Of a DNA stretch of 64,000 nucleotides, positions 34,838 to 44,420 are shown one piece after another. Numbering within the stretch: position 1 is the first letter of the stretch; each line of letters starts with the position of its first letter. Both the position numbers and the translations under genes were made by a program. The notes under the pieces were generated by a model that did not search any database, was not told where the DNA came from, and saw only the letters and a program-made list of their open reading frames with translations. Origin of the DNA: Prorocentrum cordatum (taxonomy: Eukaryota; Sar; Dinophyceae; Prorocentrales; Prorocentraceae); assembly GCA_963575745.1 (NCBI GenBank), contig CAUYUJ010019593.1:438373-502372 (forward strand), read 5' to 3'.

Positions 34838-35055
34838 TATGATGCTCCAACCTCCTGTAGCCTTGATCACCAGAAAGAAGTTCGAGCGCCAAACAAAGTA
34901 CCGAAACTCAAGGGTTTTCTCGTGTCGCGCCCTGGGAGACACTCGCCCGACACTGTTTCGACACTGTTTCGACACTCTTTTGACACTTTTCCGGGTGCTC
35001 GAAATCATTTCTGGGATGTGGTCCTTAAGTAGGATGGGAACAATATAAAAGCCTG
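34838..35055 (-). repeat. Family-K repeat, copy 2 (inverted)
   Basis: Reverse complement of the repeat at 33367-33581, differing by scattered changes and small gaps. It lies right at the 3' end of the PPR frame at 35025-35693, whose last codons (CSHPT) fall inside it. Confidence 0.8.
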
Positions 35056-35480
35056 GCAACAGCCTGCGGATGCCGGGGTTTGGACTGCTCCGGCAGGCGC
35101 CGGGAGGATTTCTTCTGGCCTCGCGAGGGCCTCCCGGGGGAGGGCACGGGCGCTCTCGCACGCGCGCTGCAGCGCGGTGGAGTGGCGTCGAGCTCCAGCT
35201 TCGCCTCCAGCATCTCGCTGAACAGTGCCAGCGCCCACTGCCACTGCTCACCCATCGCGCATACGCTGATCCCAGCGTTGTAGCTGATGACGTCGGGCTG
35301 CGCCTGCGCCCTCCGCACCTTGCTCAGCAGCGCAAGGGCCTGCGGCCCCAGATCGCCCTTCTTGTAGGCGCTGAGCTCGGCGCTGTAGCTGACCAGGGCT
35401 GAGGCGTGGACTACCGTCCACGAAACCTGTCCGAACTGGCATGTGATGTGATGGCAGACATGCTGCCGAGAGTCGTGCAT
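35056..35480 (-). CDS. PPR protein exon (two clear repeats plus a partial)
   Basis: Within the minus frame 35693-35025, about residues 99-134 read VSYSAELSAYKKGDLGPQAL then ALLSKVRRAQAQPD, and 135-169 read VISYNAGISVCAMGEQWQWA then LALFSEMLEAKLELD. Before them, GLGPDVIMHDSRQHVCHHIT and SWTVVHASALV look like the end of an earlier unit and a linker. The 65 N-terminal residues are Pro/Ser-rich low complexity, and residues after 170 change character (RCSARARAPVPSPGRPS), so exon edges lie inside the frame. The expected role is organellar RNA binding. Confidence 0.65.
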
Positions 35481-35693
35481 GATGACATCGGGCCCGAGGC
35501 CCAAGCAGCGACAAGGGAGAAGCGAGCAAGGAGTGAGCAGGGAGGAGCGGTGAGGTGCGAGTGCGGAGGCAGGAAGAGCTCGTCGCGGGGCCCTCGGGGC
35601 CCTCGTGGACCCGTGTGGACCGGAAGGGGGGAGGTGCGAGGACGGAGGAAGAGGGAGCCTGTAGCCAGGAGTGAGGAGCCAGATGGCGGCCAA

Positions 35694-36059
35694 GAGTTGC
35701 GAGCAACAAGGAGTGAGAGGAGCAAGGAGCGAGGAGAGAAGCGTGAGGGGTCAAAGGATCGGAAGATCGCCGGGGAGAGCTGGGGGGAGCCGCCAGGACG
35801 GCTCCGTGGACTGCCGCTCGCGGAAGTGGAGTGGCATGCAAGGGTGAGGATCGCTGAACTTCTTCTCTAGTCGCCTGCTGGCCTGCCTGCGTAGTGGCTA
35901 GCCTGGTAACCTGATAGCCTCTGACCGGATCGCCTGCTTTCTATGTTGCTTGCTTCATGGTTTGCCCGTCTGGTCGCTGCCGTTTCCTGCCGCTTGCTGA
36001 TGCTCAGTGTTGACTGTTGCAATTGTGTGCGTTAACGTTACACGTTCTCGCAACTCCAG
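35694..36059. other. Unassigned spacer
   Basis: It includes GAGGAGCGAGG-type texture continuing from about 35500, then GCCTGCTGGCC/GCCTGGTAACC units near 35870-35930. No gene is recognised. Confidence 0.4.
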
Positions 36060-36290
36060 GGCAACTGTTCGCCGCTGCGTGCTGCTGCGACATGCGGCTT
36101 GGCGCTGCTGCGTGCTGCTGCTGGTTGCTGGTTGATGCTGCGGGCCTGTCACTGTGTGCTGCTGGTGCTGCTAGCCGATGCTGCTTGCTGCTGCGTCTTG
36201 TGGCAGCTGGGTGCTGCTGATTGCCAATGCTGTTTGCGGCGTGGTGCTAGGTGCCCCTGCCTGCTGCATGCTGCTGCTTGCTGATGCCGT
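36060..36290. repeat. Degenerate (TGCTGC)n tract, copy 1
   Basis: TGCTGCTTGCTGCTG and similar units with GTGTGCTGCTGG variants. A similar tract lies at 40740-40930, also beside a PPR block. Frames through it are Leu/Cys/Ala-rich artefacts. Confidence 0.7.
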
Positions 36291-36389
36291 GGGCTGTCGC
36301 GCCTCTCGGGGCCATCTCGGATGCCATCTTGGGGCGACTGGGCTGTCTATTTACTGGGCTCTGTGGGCCCCCTGGAGACTCCGAGAAGG

Positions 36390-36705
36390 CACTCGAACCA
36401 GGACCTTTCCCGCACGTTTGGGATTCTTCCGCGTACGTAAAGACGTCTTCAGGGTCCACATTCACCTCAGACATCTCGCTGAGCAGCGTAAGAGCCCGCT
36501 GCCACTGATCACCATTCTCGCATGCGGCGATCACGGACCTGTAGCTCAAGACATTGGGCATCGCCTTCGCCTCTACCATCTCGCTAAGCAGATACAAACC
36601 CTGCTGCCACTGCTCGCCCTTCCCGCACGCGCTGATCCCAACAGTGTAGCTGATGACTAAGGCTGACCCCTGTACTCCGTCCAAGTCAACCAGTGTGTCC
36701 AGCAT
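36390..36705 (-). CDS. PPR protein exon (two repeats)
   Basis: The minus frame 36705-36247 (152 codons) has PPR units at about residues 18-51 (VISYTVGISACGKGEQWQQG then LYLLSEMVEAKAMPN) and 52-86 (VLSYRSVIAACENGDQWQRA then LTLLSEMSEVNVDPE). A third unit starts (VFTYAEESQTCGKG) and degrades. Downstream residues from about 105 are Pro/Ser-rich noise, so the exon probably ends near 36390. The first residues (LVDLDGVQGSALVISY) match the leader of the block at 39750-40157 (VVHGSALVISY), showing common descent. Confidence 0.7.
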
Positions 36706-37655
36706 GTGCTTGTTGCTGCTTGTTTAAGCCTACAAGTTGCTGCTTCTTCGCCGCTGCGAAAAAACTGCCAAAATCCAGCGCCTCCCGTTAGGCGACGGGG
36801 CCCTGGTACAACGTTCTCAATGGCGTTGCGCCCGCGACAAAAAGAGGAGACGTCAAAGGGGCCCGTTAGGACACAGGGCCCCAGTACAACGTTCTGTTCA
36901 AGCAGTTGTTTGCTAAAGTCTCGGGCGGAACAGCCCTTTCGAATTCGAGCCGGATAGTTTAGTAATCCAGTCGAGATCGTTTTTGGAGAAAGTCCCAAGC
37001 GAAAACAACACTTTCGAAATCTCTCGCCAGAAAGCTAAAATTTCAAATGCCAAACGGTGTAGCCATTTCGAAGCAACGGTTTCGCTTGAGACTTCCCCAG
37101 GACAAACAATTTCGAACGATTTCGAAACTTTCGGGTTTGAATTCGCATTGGCGCTTCCGCCCCAGACTTCCTCGGTAGAATTCGAAACCTTCCTGGCTCG
37201 ATTTCGAAATCAATCAAGGAGGGCATGTGCGCCTTACGCACACCAGCCCTGTAGGACGTGAGTGGTTTAGCGCGTTTCCTCCTCCAACCCCCTTCTTCTC
37301 CTCCAGGGACGGGTTACCCCCCTTCATTAACCCTCCCCCCCTGGGTCTGGACGGAGGGGGTCGCGATCCGTTGGGACGTCTGCAGATGGCTCTACACGGC
37401 TGAAGATGGCGTCAGAGAGCTTTATCTGCTATCCAAGATGGCATGCGATAGTCGAAGATGGCTCAAGACGGCTTCCAACATGCTCCAAGAGGCCCCGCAA
37501 TACCCTCCCCGAGATGCCCCCCGAGTGGCCACGGAACCTCCCAAGGATGCCCCCGAGAGGCCAGAATCCGTGGAACCCCGTCGGGAAACCAGGGGCTCTG
37601 GCCTTCTCGCAGTTTCGCCTCTGGTGCTCGGGCGTCCATGGCAATTCCAAAAGAG
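36706..37655. other. Unassigned spacer with a two-copy 78-bp repeat
   Basis: CCCGTTAGGCGACGGGGCCC plus TGGTACAACGTTCT (36784) recurs as CCCGTTAGGACACAGGGCCC plus CAGTACAACGTTCT (36862). The segment 36960-37210 is rich in TTTCGAAA-type units. No gene is recognised. Confidence 0.45.
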
Positions 37656-37659
37656 GACG

Positions 37660-37752
37660 AGGAGGAGGAGGAGGAGGAGGAGGAGGAGGAGGAGGAGGAG
37701 GAGGAGGAGGAGGACGAGGAGGAGGAGGAGGAGCGAGGAGGAGCGAGGAGGA
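37660..37752. repeat. (GAG)n tract
   Basis: Mostly GGA/GAG with two GAC breaks. Confidence 0.95.
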
Positions 37753-37943
37753 GGGCGAGTCGGAGACTCCCTGGGTGGCTCGCGCGAGCGACTCGCTGGC
37801 CATCCGAGCCGCTCGCGGGCTCTCCGGGGCAGTGCCGCGGGGGGGGGGGATGGGTCACCGCCAGGGGGGTCGCCACACCCTCGAACGAGCGCCACCTCCT
37901 CTACGAAGTGGGCCTGGACTAACACTCCTGAGCCTTCTTCAGA

Positions 37944-38097
37944 GGGGCGCCGGGACACTCACACAGAACTAGGCACCACTCCCAGGATCCCCCCCTGTTC
38001 TCGAATCTGTTCTTGGTTTTCGTCTTCCCCCCACTTCCCATGTTTATCCGTTTTCCTGGGAGTCGACGATTCATCGTGTCTGTGTTCTTCCCCATGT
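37944..38097. repeat. Family-R dispersed repeat, copy 2
   Basis: GGGGCGCCGGGACACTCACA at the left, GTCTTCCCCCCACTTCCC in the middle, then TTTTCCTGGGAGTCGACGAT and TGTGTCTGTGTTCTTCCCC at the right. It is the most diverged of the four copies. Confidence 0.65.
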
Positions 38098-38204
38098 CCA
38101 AAGGATGGGGTTCTTGTTATTACTCTGACCGCGCCGAATCCTTCAGGTCACCTCCTCCCCTCCTCCTTCTCTTCCCCATCCTACTCTAATGCACTCAGAG
38201 TGTA

Positions 38205-38430
38205 ATGATGCCGAATGATGACGATAAGAGCCTGATGACGACGATGATGACGCAGATGATGATGGTGTTGCTGATGCTGATGATGCTGATGATGCTGATG
38301 CTGATGCTGACGTGTTACGTTACGCTATGTCATGTTGTGGTATGCTGATGGTGATGATGCTGCTGATGATGATGGTGGTGGTGATGATGGTGGTGGTGAT
38401 GATGATGCTGCTTATGATGATCATGGCGGA
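38205..38430. repeat. (GATGAT/GCTGAT)n microsatellite
   Basis: Degenerate GAT, GCT and GGT trinucleotides. Confidence 0.9.
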
Positions 38431-38830
38431 GCAAATGCTGAGGATGTCTCGAGCGAGGCGCGGGTTTTCAGCACCCCCAAGGGGTAACCGCCAGGGGGTA
38501 TTGCACTCCTCCGTTCGCACCAACATGGCGGGAAAGTCTCGACCGGTTTGCCCGTTTACCAGCTCAACATCCTCCGCTTTCGGAGCATATTTGGAGGATG
38601 TCTCGAGCGAGGCGCTGGTTTTCAGCACCCCCAAGGGGGAAACGCATGGGGGTATTGCACTCCCCCGTTCGCGCCAACATGGCGGGGATGTCTCGAGCGG
38701 TCTGCCTGTATACCAGCTCAACATCCTCCGCTTGTGGAGCAGCTTTGGAGGATGTCTCGAGCGAGGCGCTCATTTTCGCCCACAAGGGGGTGCCAGATGT
38801 TGAAGAGGTCTCGAGCGGTTTGCCGATTTT
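38430..38830. repeat. 154-bp tandem repeat, about 2.6 units
   Basis: GGATGTCTCGAGCGAGGCGC starts units at 38442, 38596 and 38750 (spacing 154 each). Each unit also carries CACCCCCAAGGGG, GGGTATTGCACTC, CGCACCAACATGGCGGG and CCAGCTCAACATCCTCCGC. The third unit is cut off and its end diverges. Confidence 0.85.
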
Positions 38831-38867
38831 GCTGCCAGACTCGTGGGCACGGATCCTATTCAGTATG

Positions 38868-39150
38868 CCACAGGCGGCTCTAGCAGGCTCCAGGAAGCTC
38901 CAGGAGGCACAGAGCGTACCAGGAGGTATCATGATGCCACAGGAGGCCACAGGAGGCTCCAGGAGGCCCCAGGAGGCCTCAAGAGGGTCCAGGAGGCTCC
39001 AGGAGGCTCCAGGAAGCTCCAGGATGCTACAGGAAGCCACAGGAGGCCACAGGAAGCGCCAGGAGGCACAAGGACGCCCCGGAAGGCACCATGAGGCCCC
39101 AAGAGTCCCCATGACCAGGAGGCCTCAGAAGGCCACAGGAGTGGCTCCAA
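38868..39150. repeat. (CAGGAGGCTC)n minisatellite, block 1
   Basis: Degenerate 9-10 bp units CAGGAGGCTC/CAGGAAGCTC. Block 2 lies at 39430-39505 beyond the array at 39165. Confidence 0.85.
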
Positions 39151-39164
39151 TCCCATGTGTTTAC

Positions 39165-39430
39165 GTACGCTCCTGTAGATTGGGCCCCTCTTAGAGCACG
39201 ATTCCTTGTTGTGTTACGTCTGTTTCTACAGACTGTCCAACTCCTGCGTATCCAATCCTAAGTGTGTTTTACGTGTGCTTCTATAGATCGGGCCTCCCAT
39301 ATGTGCACGAGTCCTTGGTGTTTTACGTGTGTTCCTATATCATGCCCTTCTCCTGCGGCTCCACTCCAAAGTGTTTTATTTACGTATGTTCCTATAGATT
39401 GGGCCTCTCATGGGGCACGAATCCTCTCCA
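39165..39430. repeat. Four-unit array of about 60-75 bp units
   Basis: Units carry GTGTTTTACGTGTG, TTCCTATAGATTGGGCCTC and GCACGAATCCT-like landmarks. It lies between the two blocks of the CAGGAGGCTC minisatellite. Confidence 0.65.
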
Positions 39431-39505
39431 GGAGACCCTGGGAGGCTCCAGGAAGCTCCAGGAAGGCCCAGGAGGCCACACGAGGCCCGAGGAGGCCTCA
39501 GGAGG
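39430..39505. repeat. (CAGGAGGCTC)n minisatellite, block 2
   Basis: The same unit as 38868-39150, shorter and with CCCGAGGAGGCC variants. Confidence 0.7.
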
Positions 39506-39749
39506 CCACGGGAACCGTCTTGAGAGATTCATGCGGCGCCCTGGGGCCCCCCCAGGATCTCTGAGGTCGTCGGGAGGCCGTCTGGGTGGCGCTTCGGGCC
39601 ACGCCGAGGCGCCATGCGAGGCACTGTCGGAGTACGGTGGAGACGAACAAGGGACGAAGCGACAAGAGAAAGACGAATGAGCTTGTAACGATTTGGAGGG
39701 TCTGCCGCCACTCCGGCAAAGTCTTCGAGCCTCTCTGGTAAGGCCTCGT

Positions 39750-40157
39750 GCTCGCCGCCCAGGGCTGGGCTAAAGGGAATCTGCCCTTCTCGCAATCGGT
39801 TTGTTCAATAGAGATGGCGTCGGGCTCTAGACTAACCTCCCGCATCTCCCTGAGTAGCGAGAGCGCCCGCTGCCACTGCTCGGCTTTGCCGCACGCGCTG
39901 AGCCCGGCGTTGTAATTGAAGATGTCGGGATCTACTTTCGTCTCTACCATCTCCCTGAGCAGCAACAGAGCTCGCTGCCACTGCCCGCTCTTCTCGCACG
40001 CGCTCATCCCAGCGTTGACGCTGAGGACATCGGGCTCCAAATTCAACTCCCACATCTCGCCCAGCAGCGCCAGAGCCCGCTGCCACTGCTCGCCCTTCCC
40101 GCACGCTCTGATCCCGGCGTTGTAACTGATGACTAGGGCTGACCCGTGGACTACCAT
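39750..40157 (-). CDS. PPR protein exon (three repeats)
   Basis: The minus frame 40157-39498 (219 codons) holds PPR units at about residues 9-43 (VISYNAGIRACGKGEQWQRA then LALLGEMWELNLEPD), 44-78 (VLSVNAGMSACEKSGQWQRA then LLLLREMVETKVDPD) and 79-113 (IFNYNAGLSACGKAEQWQRA then LSLLREMREVSLEPD). Beyond about residue 136 the text (ASTRPYQRGSK...) is not PPR, so the exon probably ends near 39750. The apparent start ATG (40157-40155) straddles the junction with the family-A element, so the true exon probably begins there as an acceptor boundary. Expected role: organellar RNA binding. Confidence 0.8.
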
Positions 40158-40322
40158 TAAGTCGGGCGTGTCCCCCTACAGGGGGATTTTCGACGAAAAA
40201 TAAGAAATACTAAAAACATACTCCAACAACATGATCAAGCAATGCTCAAAAAATACTCCCCAGACTATGTTTTAAAACATATTTTGGAACACTCCCCCTG
40301 TAGAGGGACAGGCCCGACTTCA
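40156..40322. mobile_element. Family-A inverted-repeat element, copy 3, at a PPR exon edge
   Basis: A 167-bp element. Left TTAAGTCGGGCGTGTCCCCC, then TACAGGGGG, pairs with the complement of the right end (AAGTCGGGCCTGTCCCTCTA, then CAGGGGG). The flanks GACTACC (40149-40155) and GACTGCC (40323-40329) differ at one base and look like a 7-bp target duplication. It sits exactly at the 5' edge of the minus-strand PPR exon, where an intron would be expected; an element-derived intron is inference. Confidence 0.8.
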
Positions 40323-40432
40323 GACTGCCGCCCACGAGTGGTCAGTGGTCAGAGTGCGCTTGCTGCCTCTCGTTGCCTCGGGGTGCGTCTATCGGGGCCC
40401 GACGGGGCCCGCCGGGGGCGATCTTGGACACC

Positions 40433-40562
40433 TCGCCATCGCTTGGACGTCCATTCCCTGTGTTTTTTTCGGTTTCGTGCGTGGTTTTTTCGCCAAATGA
40501 TCAAGGATGCTCCTCGATGGCCCTCGCCGAAGGAAAAAAAGCACACGTCCGAGCGATGCCAA
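40433..40562. mobile_element. Family-F foldback element, copy 1
   Basis: The left end TCGCCATCGCTTGGACGT pairs with the right end ACGTCCGAGCGATGCCAA at 14 or more positions. The interior has TTTTTTCGGTTTCGTGCGTG, CGCCAAATGATCAAGGATGC and GATGGCCCTCGCCGAAGG. GACACC flanks both ends (40427-40432 and 40563-40568), a likely 6-bp target duplication. Copy 2 is at 62478-62616; a partial copy near 42376-42450 keeps GTCGCTCGGACGGCCACTCC and GGTTCCGTGCGTG. Confidence 0.8.
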
Positions 40563-41139
40563 GACACCCGAAGCTGCCACCACTCTGGCGCGCGCTTCTT
40601 CCGGTCGCACAGGAGGGATGACCCGGCCTGGCCCGTGGACCACGTCCACGGCATCTTCACGAAGCGGCATGCGATGCTGGACGGGATGCCAAAAAAGGCT
40701 GAAACCATTGCGTCGGGAGCGGCCCTCGCATTCTGCGCATGCTACTGCGTGTTGCTCCTTGCTGCCGCTGCTGCGCGTCATTGCTGCTGGTGGCCGCGGA
40801 GTGCTGCCGATGGCAAGCTCTGCTTGGTGCGTGCTGCTGCCCACTGCCCGCTGCTACTTGCTGAAGCTTGCTGCTGCCTGCTCCGTGCTTCGTGCTGCTG
40901 CCGCTCGCTGCTGCAACTGCCTGATGAGCAGACTGCTGTTTTTCGGCAGTCCAGCTTGCTGGCGTAACCTGCTGCCAGGAGTCGGGGTCGGACAAATCGA
41001 GAGTGGATTGGGAAGAAGCGAGCGGCGAGCAGGAAGAGCGAGGAGCGAGAATGCATGAAGAAGCGGCGGCCGAAGCAAACACCAAATCCTGGCGATTCCC
41101 TTTGTAACCAACAACGGATTAGATTGCCCTGCGACGTAC
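40563..41139. other. Spacer with degenerate (TGCTGC)n tract, copy 2
   Basis: The tract lies at about 40740-40930. No gene is recognised on either side of it. The last nine bases (41131-41139) are the left target copy of the family-E element. Confidence 0.45.
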
Positions 41140-41363
41140 TTAGTGGGCCCTGGAAACGACAGGGCCGTTGTTTTTTGTCGATTCCGTCGCCGTTTTCTGA
41201 CCGGTTCCGTCGCCGTTTTTTGACCGGTTCCGGCTCCGGTTCCAATCCTGGAGCCGTTTTTGTTGCCGTTTCCGGTCGCCGTTTTTTTGCCGTTTCCATT
41301 TTCAAGGGACATTTTCGTGGAAACGGTGAAAAAACGGCCCTGCCGTTTCTGGGGCCCACAAAG
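41140..41363. mobile_element. Family-E inverted-repeat element with perfect 9-bp target duplication
   Basis: A 224-bp element. The left end TTAGTGGGCCCTGGAAACGA, then CAGGGCCGTT, pairs with the complement of the right end (CTTTGTGGGCCCCAGAAACG, then GCAGGGCCGTT), arms of about 30 bp with few mismatches. GCGACGTAC flanks both sides (41131-41139 and 41364-41372). The interior has repeated GTCGCCGTTTT and GACCGGTTCCG units. A 9-bp duplication is typical of Mutator-like elements, so a MULE-derived miniature is likely. It has no coding capacity. Confidence 0.9.
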
Positions 41364-41372
41364 GCGACGTAC

Positions 41373-42447
41373 CTCTCCGGCCTCACTGGTAAAGCTGCCC
41401 AGCGGTACTCCGGGGCCGTGTCCGGGTTGCTCCGGAGCAGTGTCGCGGACAGGTCGTAGGGTGGCGGGTGCCAGCCGCGCCGTTTGTCACGTGCCGGGCA
41501 CGCTGAAAACGAAGGAAGGGGGAAGGAAGGAGAAGGAGAGATGAGGTGAGGAGGGGGGAGAAAAGGAGGGAGGAAGCCGCAGAGCCAGGGTGCGGACATG
41601 ATTACGCAATGTCGACTCCAAGGAGGCGGAGGACAACACCCGGCGTGACTCTAAACTCGCGGATAGGCCAGCACATCAAACATTGACATGGTGCACCAGC
41701 TGGCGCAGGCCAGGGTGGACAAACTCTGCCCCCCTGCGGAACGAGCGCGACCCCAATCAGTGCGGCGAGGCGCACGCGGCGAGACACAGCGCATGCCTGA
41801 GGCGGCCCAGACCTGGGGCGCCGGCGCGCGCTGAAGGAACGACGCGCGGGGGGAACAGGAGGGTGGGGGGAGAAGCGGAGGAACGGGGATGCTGCCTGGA
41901 TGTTGCCTGCCTGATGTGCTCCGCAGGAAGCACGAGCGCAGAGCCGACGACAATCAAGACCTCCCTCGCCCGAGGTCTCGGGGGGGCCTCCTGCAAAACG
42001 GCGCGCAGCTGGAGGAACGGGGGAGCCCTCGGGAGCAAAAAGTCAGAGCATCGAAAACCCAATGTTCTCCCTGTGTGAATGCTTTCCGCCTCCCAGAGGC
42101 ACATCGCAAGCTTCTTGGGAGCCGCTGGGCTGCCTGGAGGCTGCCTGGGGCCGTGTTGGCAGTCTCGAGGTCCGTCCCGAGGCTCCCCGAAGTCCACTGT
42201 TGGACCTTCGTGAGGACTCTCGGAAGCTTCTGGGGAGCCGACAAGCGCCCGGGGCTCGCGGTGCTCCTCCCGCTGCCCGCCGGCCCAGGCCCCGCCGCAG
42301 GCGCCGCCACGCCTGCCGCCCGCGGGGGGCCCTCTCCTCCAGGATCGCCGCGGCTGCTGCCGTGCTCCCCGCCGGGCGTCCCCTCGACGTCGCTCGGACG
42401 GCCACTCCCTGTGCACTGTTCGGTTCCGTGCGTGTGCTGTTTCTCGA
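41373..42447. other. Unassigned spacer
   Basis: No gene is recognised. About 42110-42260 is CTTGGGAGCC-type G-rich sequence. About 42376-42447 holds a partial family-F copy. Confidence 0.4.
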
Positions 42448-42602
42448 CGAGAGCGTTCCGCCACTCGCAGAGTGAGACTCCTCGCGAATGGCCTGGATCC
42501 CCCGCGGGGGATCTACGATGAACTGCAGCAGAGCAGACAGGTGTTGCTCGGGCGATTGCGAATCATTCGGCACTTTGCGAGCTGTGGAACGCGCTCGGCG
42601 AG
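42448..42602. mobile_element. Family-G inverted-repeat element, copy 2
   Basis: The left end GAGAGCGTTCCGCCACTCGC pairs with the complement of the right end (CGAGCGCGTTCCACAGCTCG). The centre contains the perfect 18-bp palindrome GATCCCCCGCGGGGGATC and shares ATGGCCTGG and ATCTACGAT with copy 1. It abuts the partial family-F sequence. Confidence 0.7.
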
Positions 42603-42948
42603 CTTCGCAGGGGGCGCCAGAATGCCCCATGGTGCTTGCCGAAAGAGAGAGATGCGCACGCCCGGGCGACGCCGAGTCCCGGGCGCCGCGGGCGCGCCCG
42701 AGCCCGCGCGTCGGCCGCCAGGGTCGCGCCAGCTGCTGGGCGCTCGCGCCCGAAAGGCCGTCTCGGGGCTCGGCGGCGCCCTCTCGTCCTGCGCGCGCCC
42801 CGCCGGGCCAGCGCCGCGCCGGGCCCTTCTGGCCCCGCAGTGCCCGCTCCACGGGCGCCGCGCTGCGCCTCCGCGGCCGTCGCCTGCACCGCAGGGCGGC
42901 CGCCTGCTGGTGCGGGCGCCCGTGGCCCGCCGGCACCACGGGGGTGTA
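42603..42948. other. GC-rich spacer, no gene recognised
   Basis: GC content is very high (GCGCCC, GGGCGCC runs). It ends at the TA of the next mariner-like element. Confidence 0.4.
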
Positions 42949-43136
42949 CAGTCATCGGCCTGACCTAAGGAACGATAAATAAGGAACGAAGCCCCTTTTT
43001 TGTCCCAGGGAATAACGCATAAGGAACGATACATAATACATAACGCATAAGGAGCTGTAAATAACGCATGTAAAGACCTAAGGAACGACCGAGCCCCTTT
43101 TGAAAAGCAAGTGTTCCTTATTCAAGCCGCTCACTG
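42949..43136. mobile_element. Tc1/mariner-like miniature element, copy 3
   Basis: A 188-bp element between TA pairs (42947-42948, 43137-43138). Left CAGTCATCGGCCTGACC pairs with the complement of the right end, CAGTGAGCGGCTTGAAT. Inside are CTAAGGAACGATAAATAAGG, then AACGCATAAGGAACGATAC and CTAAGGAACGACCGAGCCCC near the ends, which also pair partly (GTTCCTTA types). It has no transposase. Confidence 0.9.
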
Positions 43137-43477
43137 TATAGGCGATGCCGAACCCCCGGAGGTCGCCGCGCACGCCGTTCCGCTCCCAAGGTCTGCGCTG
43201 CCGCACCGTCTGGGCGGCGTCCCCGTCCGGCGCGGGCAGCGGTGCCCACTCCGCCACCGCGCCGCGTGGGTCGGGCGGTGGCGGTGGCGGAGCAGCTCCG
43301 CCACGCGGGAGTCACCAGCTCCGCGGGCGCTCGCGGCTCCCACGTCCAAGGCCGACAGGCGGCCAGTGGCCGCCGTGAGCACGTCTGCAGGTCGCTCCAA
43401 GAGACGTGAGGGGCAAAGGGGGCGGAGGGAGAAGGGAGAACAGGATGGGCGAGGAGGGGGGAGGGATAATCGAAGAG
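43137..43477. other. GC-rich spacer, no gene recognised
   Basis: A GGTGGCGGTGGCGG patch near 43276. No gene or shared repeat. Confidence 0.4.
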
Positions 43478-43568
43478 GGAGGAGGTGGAGGAGGCGAAGC
43501 AGGAGGAGGAGGAGGAGGAGGAGGAGGAGGAGGAGGAGGGGGAGGAGGAGAAGGCAGAGGAGGAGGAC
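43478..43568. repeat. (GGA)n tract
   Basis: About 90 bp. It is the GAG edge of the composite satellite locus that follows. Confidence 0.95.
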
Positions 43569-44420
43569 CAGTGAAAACTAAAGACGCATCAACGATGTTA
43601 CAATTCATCCTCCTTCCAAGTTCCCTCTCCGTAGAGCCCTACAAGAATCTCTGGCATGTGCGAACAATCCTCCATCGGAAGAAAGCCGTTTGAGAATCCT
43701 CGATCGCGTGCCAAAGCACAATTCCTGGGATTTCAGCGTCGCGAAACATCGGATCTGTTGCGACTTGACAATCTTAAATCATGCCGGATCACTATTCCCA
43801 GGACTTCAACATCGCGAGTCAACGTGACAACTGCTTGCCGTAAATCTGACCATAATCTCGTTCCTGGGACGTTGACCATGCGAATCATTGAAACTGTTGC
43901 GAACATGAAAATGCATGTGCGCGGTGCGAAGGCGGGAACAACATTTTGAAAACGGCCCGCCCTCAATCCGTGAAACGGCTGCAAACACTTAGCACAAATA
44001 TGCGCGGCGCTAAGCAGGGAACCACATTTTGAGCACGCCCCGCACTCAATGCGTGAAGCTGTTGCGATCTATGAAAATGGACGTGGGCGGCGCTTCGGCG
44101 AGAACCACATTTTGAAAACGCCCCGCCCTCAATCCGTGAAGCTGTGGCAAACTATCATAAGGACGGAAGTGCGCGGCGCTAGGGCGAGGACCACATTTTT
44201 TGAACACCCCCCCCGCGCTTCATCCGTGAAGCTGCTGCGAGCTTTTCACACGAACATGCGCGGCGCTAATGCGAGAATCACACTTTGAAAAAGAACCGAA
44301 CTCCATCCGTGAAGCTGCTGCAAACCTTTAACACGAGTGTGTGCGGCGATACGGCGAGAAACACATGTTGAAAACGACACGCCCTCCATCCGACAAGCTG
44401 TTGCGAATTTCAAGCTTCAG
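43569..44420 (+). repeat. Composite satellite locus, copy 1 (about 92-bp units)
   Basis: After CAGTGAAAACTAAAGACGC and ATCAACGATGTT come units of about 85-92 bp. The clear ones (43880-44420) carry GCGCGGCGCTAAGGCGAGAA, then CCACATTTTGAAAACGCCCC, then GCCCTCAATCCGTGAAGCTG, then TTGCAAAC. About six such units exist; two or three earlier diverged units (43690-43880) carry ATTCCTGGGA and CATCGCGA. The same series, inverted, lies at 56095-56860. Confidence 0.85.

Noticed and set aside
36060-36290. Cys/Leu-rich membrane protein
   Set aside because: It is the translation of a degenerate TGCTGC tract that recurs at 40740-40930.
43880-44420. tRNA-like or CRISPR-like array of about 92-bp units
   Set aside because: No anticodon arm, T-loop (GGTTCGA) or CCA context is consistent across units, and the entire unit is repeated, leaving no unique spacers.
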